Shown here: piece by piece, positions 24,975-34,246 of the stretch
Layout of the letters: each line of letters starts with the position of its first letter
Numbering within the stretch: position 1 is the first letter of the stretch
Assembly: GCF_009688965.1 (NCBI RefSeq)
Contig: NZ_AP021875.1
Location: 992,001 to 1,056,000, forward strand
Origin: Desulfosarcina widdelii
GTDB taxonomy: Bacteria; Desulfobacterota; Desulfobacteria; Desulfobacterales; Desulfosarcinaceae
Direction: 5' to 3'
DNA: 64,000 nt
Program-made: the position numbers and the translations under genes
Notes under the pieces: generated by a model
Told to the model about the DNA's origin: nothing
What the model saw: the letters and a program-made list of their open reading frames with translations, nothing else
The model's database searches: none

Positions 24975-26777
24975 TTAGGCCTCTTTCACGACGATGTTGG
25001 TTTCCTTCTCGGCCCGGTCGATCTGCACTTCGTTGGTGGTGGCCATTTCAGCCTTGAAGCACAGGGCCCACATCATCACGATGCCCAGGATCCACCAGGC
25101 GATCTGCCAGGACCACAGCGGGGTGAATCCGGCGAAGGAGAAGGCCTTGTTGCCCAGGATACAGGCCGGACCGATGGCAAAGAAGTACCACAGCGGCGTG
25201 GCGATTTTCATTACACTGCGCCACTGCTTGCCGGACGCGCTGGGTTCGTCGATATCATCCAGGAAGGTGCGCACCTCGGCCTGGCGTTTGATGGTTTCTT
25301 CATCGTCTTTGATACCGATGCCCTTACAGATATAGGCGACAACAAGACCGCTGGCGGTCCCCCAGAAAGCACAATGCATGGAGAGCGGATTCGGCCAGAT
25401 CTTGTAGGTCAGGAACACGGCGACCATGCCGGTGAGTACGCCCAGCACGGCACCGACCCTCGGAAACTTGAAGCCCCAGATGACGCCCACCAGCAGCACG
25501 TACATGACGAAGCCGAAGGCCGTGGCCAGGGCCCCCAGGATAACCAGGGCCGCTTTGGATGTCATGCCCACAACCAATGCCAGGATGGTCAGCACGGTGG
25601 CGAAAACGCGGTTCATCCAGATCTGCTCGGCATGGGTGGCTTCCTGTTTACGGATATAGCGCCAGTAAATGTCCCGCAGCAGAATGGAGCCGCCGGTTCC
25701 GATGTAAGGGGCGGCAGTGGAGTGAATGGCGGCAATGGCGCCCATAAAAACGATGCCCAGCATGAACGGTGGCAAAAACTCGTTCATCAGGGTCGGCACA
25801 ACGGTTGCGTTGTTCAGCCCCTGGAAGGCTTCAATCCCTTTCAATTCCAGAACTTTGGCGCCCATTCCCTGGAAGGCTGTGAAAAAGAACAGCGCGAAGC
25901 CGACCACGAAAGTGGACATGAAAGCCTGCTGCCAAGCCAACGGTTTGGGGGATTTGATGCCGAAAGTCCACATGGTGAAGGCCGGCGAACTCTGGATTCC
26001 CATCAGGGCGAACATGTAGGTGAGCACCATGACAGCCGTCCAGGCAGATTCGCCCGGTGCGCCGCCCAGGTAGTCGACCGTGTTGATAACCCGCGGAACT
26101 TCAAGGAATTTGGCATCCAGATTGTGAACGGCAGCGGAAAAACCGCTCCAGCCGCCGAACTGAGGTGCGGTGACAACAAACAATCCCAGGATGATGATAC
26201 CGCCAACCAACAGGATGAACTGAATGACGCCGACCCAGGTGGAGGCCTTCAACCCGCCGGTGCACACATAAAACCAGACGATGAACGCCATGAAAATGGC
26301 GCCGAAGGTCACCGGTACGCCGGCAATGATGTTGAACAGGGCTGCGGAAGCCATCAGCTGAACGGCTGAATAGAAGATGGAGTAAAGCACAGCGGTGAGC
26401 ACGACCAGGAACCGCAGTGCCTCACTGTTATAATAGTAGGCGTACATGTCGCCCGGGGTGATGAAGCCGTACCGTTTGCCCATCAGCCAGGTCCGTTTGG
26501 AAAAGAAGGTACCGGTGATGGGAATGGTCAGTACGTAAAACGATGCGAATGCATAGGCCAGACCGTCGCGCCAGATCAGGCCCGGATGGCCGATGAAGGT
26601 CCATCCCGAAAAAGACGCTGCCGTAGCAGCCAAAAGGAAGGCGAAAAAGGGAATGGATCGTCCGGCGATGGCGTAGCCGGAGGAGGTCTTTTCCGTAAAG
26701 TACCCTTTAAGCCCCCAGTAAAAACAGTAAATAATATAAATGCCCAACATGATATATACCCACGTGGTTCCACCCAT
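24975..26777 (-). CDS. Sodium:solute symporter, probably acetate or short-chain monocarboxylate
   Basis: A 600-residue SSS-family transporter with about 13 membrane spans. The N-terminal GYAIAGRSIPFFAFLLAA and SFSGWTFIGHPGLIW segments are typical of the family, and a cytosolic C-terminal tail carries charged residues. The gene has ggaggaaac before ATG 26777. It lies directly downstream of acs on the same strand, so acetate or a related acid is the likely substrate, imported with sodium. Substrate specificity is inferred from this context, not from a motif. Confidence 0.85.
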   Translation of the reverse strand: MGGTTWVYIMLGIYIIYCFYWGLKGYFTEKTSSGYAIAGRSIPFFAFLLAATAASFSGWTFIGHPGLIWRDGLAYAFASFYVLTIPITGTFFSKRTWLMGKRYGFITPGDMYAYYYNSEALRFLVVLTAVLYSIFYSAVQLMASAALFNIIAGVPVTFGAIFMAFIVWFYVCTGGLKASTWVGVIQFILLVGGIIILGLFVVTAPQFGGWSGFSAAVHNLDAKFLEVPRVINTVDYLGGAPGESAWTAVMVLTYMFALMGIQSSPAFTMWTFGIKSPKPLAWQQAFMSTFVVGFALFFFTAFQGMGAKVLELKGIEAFQGLNNATVVPTLMNEFLPPFMLGIVFMGAIAAIHSTAAPYIGTGGSILLRDIYWRYIRKQEATHAEQIWMNRVFATVLTILALVVGMTSKAALVILGALATAFGFVMYVLLVGVIWGFKFPRVGAVLGVLTGMVAVFLTYKIWPNPLSMHCAFWGTASGLVVAYICKGIGIKDDEETIKRQAEVRTFLDDIDEPSASGKQWRSVMKIATPLWYFFAIGPACILGNKAFSFAGFTPLWSWQIAWWILGIVMMWALCFKAEMATTNEVQIDRAEKETNIVVKEA

Positions 26778-26886
26778 AACGTTTCCTCCTGTGCCTTTTT
26801 GTCAATGGAATTGACCGGCCGCCAAAAAGGTTATCGAATCGCCTGATCGCTCAGGTTTGACTATCACCTCCTTTCGTGGCGCCTTG

Positions 26887-26918
26887 GGACCGGACCGGGA
26901 AGGTTCCCGATCCGGTCC
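26887..26918 (-). repeat. 14-bp intercistronic hairpin between acs and the symporter
   Basis: Arms ggaccggaccggga (26887-26900) and tcccgatccggtcc (26905-26918) with a four-base loop; on the transcribed minus strand the single mismatch becomes a G-U pair, giving a 14-bp stem. No T-run follows. It may stabilise the acs message or lower read-through into the symporter gene. Confidence 0.65.
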
Positions 26919-26930
26919 GTACCATTCGAA

Positions 26931-28964
26931 TTATTTCTGAACCATTTCCCGGATTTCTTCGACGATCTCGGGATTGGCCAGGGTCATGACATCGCCGACG
27001 TCGCGCTTGTTGGACAGGGCTCCCAATACGCGGCGCATGATCTTGCCGGAACGGGTCTTGGGCATGTCCTTTACGATCCAGACCTTGCGAGGCTTGGCGA
27101 TTTTTCCGATCTCTTCGCAGATCGCGTCGGAGATTTTCTTGGCCAACTCGTCGCTGGCATCGAAACCGGGTTTGAGCGCGATGTACAGATCCGGCTCCTT
27201 GCCCTTGATTTCGTGGTTCACAGGAACCACCGCCGCTTCAGCCACTTCCTGAACCACCAGGGCCGCGGATTCAATCTCCTTGGTACCGAGCCTATGGCCG
27301 GATACGTTGATCACGTCATCGATACGGCCAAGGATGCGGAAATAGCCGTCCTCGGCTTCCACGGCGGCATCGCCGGTCAGGTAGGGCCAGTCTCGCCAAT
27401 CCTTGCTGTTGGGGTCTTTGCAGTAACGGGCGAAATAGGTATCCACAAATCGATCCCGATCACCCCAGATGGTCTGGAACATGCCCGGCCAGGGATTCTG
27501 GATGCAGATGTTGCCAGCCTTGCCGGCACCCTGGGGAAGCACATTACCCTCGTCGTCGTAAATGATGGGGTGGATGCCCGGCATGCCCGGCCCGGCGCTG
27601 CCCGGTTTCATGGGGGTGATGGCCGGCAGGGTGCTGCACAGAAATCCGCCGGTTTCCGTTTGCCACCAGGTGTCCACGATGATGGCCTCGCCTTTGCCGA
27701 CCTCTTTGTGGTACCACTTCCAGACTTCCGGCTCGATGGGTTCGCCCACCGTGGTCATGTGTTTGAAGTGGTAGTTGTATTTGGCCGGTTCGTCGGGGCC
27801 GATTTTGCGCAGGGCGCGGATGGCCGTGGGAGCCGTATGGAAGATGTTGACGTCAAGATCCTGAGCGATGCGCCAGGAACGTCCGGCGTCCGGATAGGTC
27901 GGAACGCCTTCGTAGATCACCGTGGAGGCACAGTTGGCCAACGGGCCGTAAACGATATAGGAGTGTCCGGTGATCCAGCCGATATCGGCCATGCACCAGT
28001 ATACGTCCTCGGGATGGATATCCTGGACGTATTTGGAGGTGCCGGTCACGTAGGCCAGGTAGCCGCCGGTGCCGTGCTGGCAACCCTTGGGTTTGCCGGT
28101 GGTGCCGCTGGTGTACATGAGAAACAATGGATCTTCGGCATTCATCTTTTCTGGTTCCACCCGGGCGCCGTAGTAGTTCTTGAGCAGGTCGTTGACGAAA
28201 AAGTCGCGCCCTTCCACCATGGGTTTCTTGGCGGAGTACTTTCCGGGATAGCGCTGCCAAACCAGCACTTTATCGACTTTCTGGCCTGCCTTTTCGGCAT
28301 GTTCCACGGCGATGTCGGCATTTTGCCGGTGGTCGATCAGTCCGCCGCTGCGGTAGTAGGCATCCATGGTGATCAAGACGTTGCTGCCCGAGTCGACGAT
28401 CCGGTCGGCACAGGCCGTGCCGGAAAATCCACCGAAAACCTGGGAGTGAATCACGCCCAGGCGGGCGCAGGCCAGCATGGTAACGGGCAGTTCCGGCACC
28501 ATGGGCATATGCAGGGTGACGCGATCGCCCCGTTTCAGGCCGGCAAAATCCTTGAGCAGGGCGGCAAACTCATTCACCCGCACATACAGTTCCTGATAGG
28601 TGATATGCTGGTAGCCTTCTTCCAGCGGCTCGGGAACGAAGTGAATGGCGGTCTTGTTCTTGTTGTTTTTCAGGTGACGGTCGATGCAGTTGTAGCTGGC
28701 GTTGATCTTGCCGCCTTTGAACCACTTGTAGCAGGGTGCATCGCTGGTATCGAGGATCTCGTCCCAATATTCGTACCAGTCGAGAAGGTCGGCGTATTCC
28801 TTGTAGCAATTGGGGAAATTGTCCAGGCTGAAGCGTTCGTAAATCCCTTTATCCGTCATGTTGGCCTGGGCAATGAATTCGGTGGACGGATAGTAGTAGC
28901 CTTCCTCCTGCCAGTGCACGGCGATTTGCGCCTCTGATGTTTCGACAACTTCTTTTTCTGCCAT
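26931..28964 (-). CDS. acs: Acetyl-CoA synthetase, AMP-forming
   Basis: Activates acetate to acetyl-CoA through acetyl-AMP. The adenylation signature YTSGTTGKPKG is near residue 277, WWQTETGG near 430, and GRIDDVINVSGHRLG near 545, with the conserved lysine region KTRSGKIMRR close to the end, the site acetylated in well-studied relatives. Length 677 fits Acs; propionyl-CoA synthetase is the main alternative. The ATG is preceded by ggagagtg. It opens a unit with the symporter and two small membrane proteins, consistent with acetate scavenging or oxidation. Confidence 0.93.
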   Translation of the reverse strand: MAEKEVVETSEAQIAVHWQEEGYYYPSTEFIAQANMTDKGIYERFSLDNFPNCYKEYADLLDWYEYWDEILDTSDAPCYKWFKGGKINASYNCIDRHLKNNKNKTAIHFVPEPLEEGYQHITYQELYVRVNEFAALLKDFAGLKRGDRVTLHMPMVPELPVTMLACARLGVIHSQVFGGFSGTACADRIVDSGSNVLITMDAYYRSGGLIDHRQNADIAVEHAEKAGQKVDKVLVWQRYPGKYSAKKPMVEGRDFFVNDLLKNYYGARVEPEKMNAEDPLFLMYTSGTTGKPKGCQHGTGGYLAYVTGTSKYVQDIHPEDVYWCMADIGWITGHSYIVYGPLANCASTVIYEGVPTYPDAGRSWRIAQDLDVNIFHTAPTAIRALRKIGPDEPAKYNYHFKHMTTVGEPIEPEVWKWYHKEVGKGEAIIVDTWWQTETGGFLCSTLPAITPMKPGSAGPGMPGIHPIIYDDEGNVLPQGAGKAGNICIQNPWPGMFQTIWGDRDRFVDTYFARYCKDPNSKDWRDWPYLTGDAAVEAEDGYFRILGRIDDVINVSGHRLGTKEIESAALVVQEVAEAAVVPVNHEIKGKEPDLYIALKPGFDASDELAKKISDAICEEIGKIAKPRKVWIVKDMPKTRSGKIMRRVLGALSNKRDVGDVMTLANPEIVEEIREMVQK

Positions 28965-29132
28965 AGGTCACTCTCCTCCGATTAAAGTTGGTATTTTTGT
29001 CGGACCCATCGTTTTCGGATGCTTTTCGTCACGACTGCGGTTGGAAAGAGCACCCTTTTATTTATCCCCCCCTTTCCTTTCTGCTGGTTCATCGTTATCC
29101 TTGGTTGAGGCGAGCAAAACTGCCCGCACCGG

Positions 29133-29765
29133 TTAATGGCGCAGGATCCCATGAGAAAAAATATCGAAAGCGGTGTCGAAGGTTTCCTTCAGAAAATTCT
29201 TTTCGTCATTAATGATTTTCTTACTGGTTTCCCAAAGAACGATGCCTGAAAAAAGAGACCAGAGTATATCGGCAACTGCTGTCGGATGCTTGTCCACAAA
29301 CATCTTACGCTGAATTCCCTCTTCGAAAATACCGGCCATCACCTGAAGTGAATTGCGGCTCAGGGTTTGGATCTCCTTGAGCAACTGGGGCGACAAATTT
29401 TTAAGGGTTTCGCTGGATTGCATGTGGAACATATTGATCAGGATCAGTGGATCGAACTCATATACATCGAACATCGCCTCCTTGAGCGCGGTAAGTCGAT
29501 CATGGGCATCTTCGAGGGGCTCTGCGTTGACATGCTCCAGTCGAATCGTCAAGTATTGAAGGATCCGCAGGGAAAGTGAGGCGTATAATTCGTCTTTGTT
29601 CTTGAAATACAAATAAAGGGTGCCGGGACTCAACTCCGCTTCTTTGGCAATGTCTTCCATGGTCGCTTTGCCGAATCCCTTTTCTGTGAAAACTCGTTTG
29701 GCGGCAACCATGATTTGTTGTCTGCGTCGTTCGCGCTCTCTTTCTTTTCTTTCCCGAATCCCCAT
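29133..29765 (-). CDS. TetR/AcrR-family transcriptional regulator
   Basis: A 210-residue TetR-type repressor. The basic N-terminus RERKERERERRRQQIMVAA leads into the helix-turn-helix ATMEDIAKEAELSPGTLYLY followed by YFKNKDELY, the family signature. The C-terminal ligand domain is variable. ATG 29765 is preferred; a longer start at 29885 would add an AT-rich 40-residue stretch containing the likely promoter. It lies upstream of acs on the same strand with a 168-base gap and may control it, perhaps in response to a CoA ester, which is inference. Confidence 0.9.
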   Translation of the reverse strand: MGIRERKERERERRRQQIMVAAKRVFTEKGFGKATMEDIAKEAELSPGTLYLYFKNKDELYASLSLRILQYLTIRLEHVNAEPLEDAHDRLTALKEAMFDVYEFDPLILINMFHMQSSETLKNLSPQLLKEIQTLSRNSLQVMAGIFEEGIQRKMFVDKHPTAVADILWSLFSGIVLWETSKKIINDEKNFLKETFDTAFDIFSHGILRH

Positions 29766-29797
29766 ATTTTCTGAATTCCATTTATTTCTTTGATGAG

Positions 29798-29825
29798 CAT
29801 ATATATCCTGCCTATTATTTGTCAA
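29798..29825 (-). promoter_or_regulatory. Candidate sigma-70 promoter of the TetR gene
   Basis: On the minus strand a perfect -35 TTGACA (29820-29825) is followed after 16 bases by TATATG (29798-29803), about 30 bases before the ATG. The rest of the 320-base gap up to 30085 is AT-rich and holds no gene or repeat I can support. Confidence 0.45.
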
Positions 29826-30085
29826 GTTATATTTATTCATATTTTTTGTTTTTGGCCATATTTTAATATTTGTTTTAGCATCCATTTTCCGGTGGACATC
29901 ACTAACTCGGCGAAAAGGGGTTGACCGGATCGCAAAACAGAGGCCTTATTAAATGAAATTTCAATTAAATACAGGATGATATTGTTGTCGCCAGGTCGGC
30001 GTCATAGGGTGAGATATCATATGGAGTAATGCCGGCGATGGCAATTCCGTTTGTTCGGAAAGGAATCGAAGTGGGGTTGAAAAGG

Positions 30086-31030
30086 TCAGTCGGGTAAAAA
30101 ATGGGGATGTTGGATCAGTTTATCCAGTTCCGCCTGAAGCAGACGAAGTTGTTCACAAGAATCGAAAGAGAGGTTTGCACGGTAGGTTTTCCCTTCGAAA
30201 AACCGCGGCGGTTGGAGTTGAAGTCGGGAATTCAGTTTCAACGATTTCAGCGTGTCTTCAAACGATTTTTCGGCTTGGCTCAATGACGGATACCGCATCT
30301 TTTTCAGCAGCATCCGAAGTTTTTGAACTTGCTGGGGTATGGGAGTCTCCGAGTCGTTCAAGATCGCATCGATCTTCTCGTTTACGATAAGCTCAGCGAC
30401 GGTGGATCGATCCCGCTTGCTAATGTCGAGGATCGTCTCCAGCAATTCACGCTGGACGTTCAATCCTGCGGAGATCTTGGCGAAAAGGTTGCCTAAAGCA
30501 AGGGCGTCCGTATCGCTTAAGCGGTTGATCTGCAATGCGACAGGTAGGGCAATGCTTCCTGAAAGCAACCCGGCCTGCAGGGTTGCGGGCATATCGGCCA
30601 CCGGCAAAATCCGCTCAATGGCCGCCTGGCTGACCGGCAATCCAGAGGCTGCCGCGATTTCCACCCAGGCTTCCGTCCGATTTACGACCCTGCGGATCAA
30701 GGCATAGGCACGGGCCTGTTCGACAACATTCAACGACCGCTGACAGGCGTTGTCGGATATGGCCATTCGAGCGCATTCCTCCAAAGAACGGGCATTAACC
30801 ACAAAAGCAGGGATCTCCTTCAAGTTCATTGCTTCGGACGCCGAGATGCGCCGGAACCCGCAGACGACGCACCATGCCTTTTCCTTTTCGATCAGTACGG
30901 GAGGCTGAAGAATACCAACGCAGCGGATCGAGGGTGTCAGGTCGGATTTGTCGATTGTAGTCGTAATCTTAAAGGTACGGTCGGACGTATCGATTCGGTC
31001 CAGGGAAACGGTATGGATGTCATAATCCAT
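30086..31030 (-). CDS. Orphan ParB-like nuclease/CTPase-domain protein
   Basis: A 314-residue protein with a ParB N-terminal domain: GILQPPVLIEKEKAWCVVCG leads to GFRRISA (residues 58-64), a variant of the ParB GERRxxA motif, and SDNACQRSLNVVEQA retains the Asn 94, Gln 97, Arg 98 pattern. A helix-turn-helix-like region (AAASGLPVSQAAIERIL) follows; the C-terminal third is helical and unrecognised. No ParA gene is adjacent. It starts 11 bases inside the end of purC. Probable DNA-binding clamp or regulator; a chromosome-partition role is not supported by context. Confidence 0.78.
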   Translation of the reverse strand: MDYDIHTVSLDRIDTSDRTFKITTTIDKSDLTPSIRCVGILQPPVLIEKEKAWCVVCGFRRISASEAMNLKEIPAFVVNARSLEECARMAISDNACQRSLNVVEQARAYALIRRVVNRTEAWVEIAAASGLPVSQAAIERILPVADMPATLQAGLLSGSIALPVALQINRLSDTDALALGNLFAKISAGLNVQRELLETILDISKRDRSTVAELIVNEKIDAILNDSETPIPQQVQKLRMLLKKMRYPSLSQAEKSFEDTLKSLKLNSRLQLQPPRFFEGKTYRANLSFDSCEQLRLLQAELDKLIQHPHFLPD

Positions 31031-31916
31031 GGGTTTTGCCGGAAAGCCGTGTCAAGGCTTCCACATAGCGGGCGCGCGTGTTGTCGATGACTTCCTGCGG
31101 CAGAACCGGTCCGGGAGGAGTCTTGTCCCAATCCAGGGTCAACAGATAATCCCGCAGGTATTGTTTGTCGAAGCTCTTTTGCGGTCCGCCGGGGGCATAG
31201 GTGGCCTCCGGCCAGAAGCGGGAGGAATCCGGTGTCAGGACTTCATCGATAAGAATCACTTCGTCGTCCATCAGGCCGAATTCAAACTTTGTGTCTGCGA
31301 TGATGATTCCTTTTTCCGAAGCGATCCGGGCACCTTTTTTATAGATGTCCAAAGAAAGTTCTTTGACTTTATTTGCCAGCGGCGCTCCGATTCGCTTCGT
31401 CATTTCGTCAAAATCGATGTTGATGTCGTGTTTGCCCAGTTCTTCCTTGGTAGACGGCGTAAAGATCGGTTCAGGCAGTTGCTGGGATTCCACCAAATTA
31501 TCGGGCAGGCGGATGCCGCAAACGGTACCGTCTTTCTGGTAGGATTTCCATCCGGACCCGGTGATGTAGCCTCGAACGACGCATTCCACCGGCAGGGGCC
31601 GGGCTTTTTTCACGAGAATGCTGCGGCCTTCCAACTCGGCGGCGTAGGGTCGGCAGGATTCGGGATAGCTTGAAACGTCGGCGGTTATGACATGGTTGTC
31701 GACCAAAGAGGCCATGATATCGAACCAATAAAGGGAGATCTGGGTGAGAACGACGCCTTTGTCCGGTATGGGATCCGGCAGGACGACATCGAAAGCCGAC
31801 ATGCGGTCAGTCGCTACCATGAGGTAAGCGTCCCCAAGATCGTACATATCCCGGACTTTGCCCCTTTGCAGGAGCGTAAGCGCGGAAAAATCGGTTTCAC
31901 GAACAGTGCGGGCCAT
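31020..31916 (-). CDS. purC: Phosphoribosylaminoimidazole-succinocarboxamide synthase
   Basis: SAICAR synthetase of purine synthesis, joining CAIR and aspartate with ATP. Recognisable features are LLQRGKVRDMYDLG at the N-terminus, VATDRMSAFDVVLPDPIPDKG, the VECVVRGYITGSGWK segment and DTKFEFG with LIDEVLTPDSSRFW near residue 215-235. Length 298 is that of the longer bacterial form. It overlaps the ParB-like gene by 11 bases, so the two are cotranscribed, and it has its own candidate promoter. Confidence 0.96.
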   Translation of the reverse strand: MARTVRETDFSALTLLQRGKVRDMYDLGDAYLMVATDRMSAFDVVLPDPIPDKGVVLTQISLYWFDIMASLVDNHVITADVSSYPESCRPYAAELEGRSILVKKARPLPVECVVRGYITGSGWKSYQKDGTVCGIRLPDNLVESQQLPEPIFTPSTKEELGKHDINIDFDEMTKRIGAPLANKVKELSLDIYKKGARIASEKGIIIADTKFEFGLMDDEVILIDEVLTPDSSRFWPEATYAPGGPQKSFDKQYLRDYLLTLDWDKTPPGPVLPQEVIDNTRARYVEALTRLSGKTHGL

Positions 31917-31933
31917 GTGTCTTAATTTCCTTT

Positions 31934-31961
31934 AGTATATAATAAGGAAGCGCGTTTGCAA
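31934..31961 (-). promoter_or_regulatory. Candidate promoter of purC
   Basis: On the minus strand TTGCAA (31956-31961), a 16-base spacer, and TATACT (31934-31939), placed 18 bases before the purC ATG with aaaggaaa between. The -10 matches consensus at five of six positions. Confidence 0.45.
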
Positions 31962-31987
31962 CGCATCCAATGGGTGTCAAATGAGGG

Positions 31988-32338
31988 CTACCCTTTATCG
32001 GAAAGGGCGTTGAAGGCTTCGATGTAGCGACGAAGGGTCACCAGCGATTCGTCTTCGATGGAGAGAAATTGAATGCCCGACTGGTAGCGGCCGGATTCCG
32101 CGGTGCGTGTAAAAACAACCTTTCCACGGATCGTAACCATATCCTCTTTCAGGCCGACGACCACATCCACCGTGTCGTTTTCGTTGAACGACACGTGGGT
32201 TTCCAGCATGATGCCCGATTCGGAGACATTGATGGTTCGTCCCATGCCCTGCATCAGCTCTTTATCGTTCTCATCCAGATTTACGTAGTTGAGCAGATAA
32301 ATGGATTCCACTCGGCTATGTTTTCTCTTCTCGTTCAT
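31988..32338 (-). CDS. PilZ-domain protein
   Basis: A 116-residue protein consisting of one PilZ domain, the c-di-GMP-binding module. The RxxxR loop is RKHSR (residues 4-8), and the second motif NVSESGIMLET matches (D/N)xSxxG. It overlaps the end of the upstream cyclic-nucleotide-binding-like gene by 23 bases and is the last gene of a signalling operon with an MglA-type GTPase. Likely a cytoplasmic c-di-GMP effector; target unknown. Confidence 0.9.
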   Translation of the reverse strand: MNEKRKHSRVESIYLLNYVNLDENDKELMQGMGRTINVSESGIMLETHVSFNENDTVDVVVGLKEDMVTIRGKVVFTRTAESGRYQSGIQFLSIEDESLVTLRRYIEAFNALSDKG

Positions 32339-33530
32339 TGGAGGTCACCTTCGTTTCGGAATTTTTCGAAATCACGGAACTGCAAACCAGATCCGCAGTA
32401 ACCGATATACTCGTTGCCATATTGTCGACGATGTTCTTAAAGGTCGTAGAGAGTCGATTGTATTCTTTCTGCAGCGAAACCGCCTCGATCTTGGCGATTT
32501 TTATATTCTCCGAACCATAGATGGAGGCGCCTTCCGGTTCATGACCCAGATGCAGGAACGGAACGTTACCAAAAAAATCGCCTTTATAGAGGTGGCACAA
32601 TAAAACCGGGCCGCTTTTTGTCTCGCGGACAACGGCCGCCCTGCCCTGTTTGACCACGTAAAGCTGCTTCTCTTCGCTGCTGGACTGCCGGATCAGCACT
32701 TTCGTGTCTTTGAGAATTTCGTCTGTGTGGATTTTGCCTTCATGATACTCAACAATCCGATCAGTCAACTGCTTCATCCGCTTGTCCAGGCTGGTCAGAA
32801 ATGTTCTGAAATCCAGCGAAAGGGCCGCATATTCCTGGGCCAGGCGCTGGGAATCCAGAACACCCAGTTGTACATTGCCCACCGCGATGGCGGTTGCCGT
32901 GCGGATGTGCCCCTGCAATAGAAACGATGCCATGCTGCCGATAAAAGATCCGTCACCGACGCGAATAATCGGAATGGGAACCGAATCCACTTCCTTGACG
33001 ATATCAACAACCCCCTCGAGGATTACCCAGATCCAACTGCCATGCTTGCCTTCTTCGACGATACGCTCGCCGTCGAAAAAATCCTCCTCGTCGACGACAT
33101 ACATGTAGTCCACCAGGGGCCCTTTGACGATGGCGGTTTTGGAAAGGGTCTGCTTCAGTTCCGCGGTGCTGTCATGGCCGGTAGCCGGCCCAATCTTCTT
33201 GATCAGGCCGTCGTCCAGAAGTTTCATGCCCTCGAGGATGATCCCCATCCGACTTTTGGTAATCCGTTTGTCGGACATGATGGCTTCACGGGTGAATTCG
33301 AATGATCCGTTTACCCAACCGAACAGGGAGTAAAGGGCATCGAGACCTTCCAGATCGCCATTTTGGGCATTGATCGGATTGCCTTCGATGAAGTAAATGA
33401 ACCCGGGTTCGGGCGCATAGCGATTGATCAGACGGAGCACCCCCGTGCTGCCGCTTGATCCGAGGAGTTGAACGATGTCCCCAAGCGACAAAAAGCCCAG
33501 GCTTCCGGATAGAACCATTCTCTCATTCAT
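32316..33530 (-). CDS. DUF4388 plus two cyclic-nucleotide-binding-like domains
   Basis: Residues 1-110 match a DUF4388 (PATAN-like) domain: GSLGFLSLGDIVQLLG, TGVLRLIN and GWVNGSFEF. Two cNMP-binding-like beta barrels follow, about 130-245 (GSWIWVILEGVVDIVKEV, GDGSFIGSMASFL) and 265-375 (KQLYVVKQGRAAVVRE, GDFFGNVPFLHLG). The conserved Arg/Glu of true cAMP sites is not evident in either, so ligand binding is uncertain. It sits between the GTPase and PilZ genes, which suggests a scaffold in surface-motility or polarity signalling. Confidence 0.78.
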   Translation of the reverse strand: MNERMVLSGSLGFLSLGDIVQLLGSSGSTGVLRLINRYAPEPGFIYFIEGNPINAQNGDLEGLDALYSLFGWVNGSFEFTREAIMSDKRITKSRMGIILEGMKLLDDGLIKKIGPATGHDSTAELKQTLSKTAIVKGPLVDYMYVVDEEDFFDGERIVEEGKHGSWIWVILEGVVDIVKEVDSVPIPIIRVGDGSFIGSMASFLLQGHIRTATAIAVGNVQLGVLDSQRLAQEYAALSLDFRTFLTSLDKRMKQLTDRIVEYHEGKIHTDEILKDTKVLIRQSSSEEKQLYVVKQGRAAVVRETKSGPVLLCHLYKGDFFGNVPFLHLGHEPEGASIYGSENIKIAKIEAVSLQKEYNRLSTTFKNIVDNMATSISVTADLVCSSVISKNSETKVTSNEREEKT

Positions 33531-33545
33531 TGCCAGAACCGGTCC

Positions 33546-34160
33546 TTACTTGGCCCACTTGAATTCTCTTTGCAACGATTTCAGGGTCTCCATCAGGCAG
33601 GCTTTCAACGTCACCCCAACGCCGGTCCCTTTTACTGCGCTTCCGGGAAAAGACGGCACCTTCAACTGCCGGTTCAAGTCCCTCTCCATCTGCTCCACCG
33701 ACATCAGCGGAATTCCTTCATCGGCAAGATCTCTTTTGTTGTATTGGATGATAAGAGGAACTTTGAAAATGCTTTTTCCGTATTCTTTGAGGTTACTCTG
33801 AAGATCCTTCAACGATATCATGTTTTTCTCACGGCGGACTTCGAGGGAGTCCGCCACGAAAACAATGCCGTCCACACCCCGTAAGACCAGTTTACGCGTC
33901 GAGCTGTATTTCACCTGTCCCGGAACGGTGTAAAGTTGTACGCGGACATCGCAACCTTTGATTTTGCCCAATCCCATGGGCAGAAAATCGAAGAAAAGAG
34001 TCCGGTCTCCTTCGGTGTTGATGGAGACCATCTCCCCGGTAACCTGTTTTTTGTAGGACTTGAAAATATATTCGAGGTTGGTTGTCTTTCCGCAACGGCC
34101 CGGGCCGTAATAAACGACTTTACACTCGATTTCCCTTTTCTTCAGGTTGAAAATGGCCAT
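33546..34160 (-). CDS. MglA-type small Ras-like GTPase
   Basis: A 204-residue GTPase of the MglA group. The P-loop is GPGRCGKTTN (residues 19-28), switch II region reads TVPGQVKYSSTRKLVLRG, and the guanine-specificity motif is NKRDL. MglA proteins set cell polarity and drive motility or exopolysaccharide placement in delta-type bacteria. ATG 34160 gives the usual MAIFNLKKREIECKVVYYG start; a longer frame to 34241 is not conserved-looking. No MglB (roadblock) gene is adjacent, so its activator would be elsewhere or one of the operon partners. Confidence 0.9.
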   Translation of the reverse strand: MAIFNLKKREIECKVVYYGPGRCGKTTNLEYIFKSYKKQVTGEMVSINTEGDRTLFFDFLPMGLGKIKGCDVRVQLYTVPGQVKYSSTRKLVLRGVDGIVFVADSLEVRREKNMISLKDLQSNLKEYGKSIFKVPLIIQYNKRDLADEGIPLMSVEQMERDLNRQLKVPSFPGSAVKGTGVGVTLKACLMETLKSLQREFKWAK

Positions 34161-34246
34161 AAAGAATTTCCTTAACGGTTTGTATAATGAATGCGCTGGA
34201 GCTTCGGTTAAACAGCGATGCCGTTCTCGCTGCGTTCGCATATCGG

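Noticed and set aside
24960..26369. 469-codon open frame antisense to the symporter
   Set aside because: His/Gly-rich low-quality translation with no motif; shadow of the membrane-protein codon pattern.
27213..28937. 574-codon open frame antisense to acs
   Set aside because: GC-rich antisense shadow; no domain, and acs on the other strand has full family motifs.
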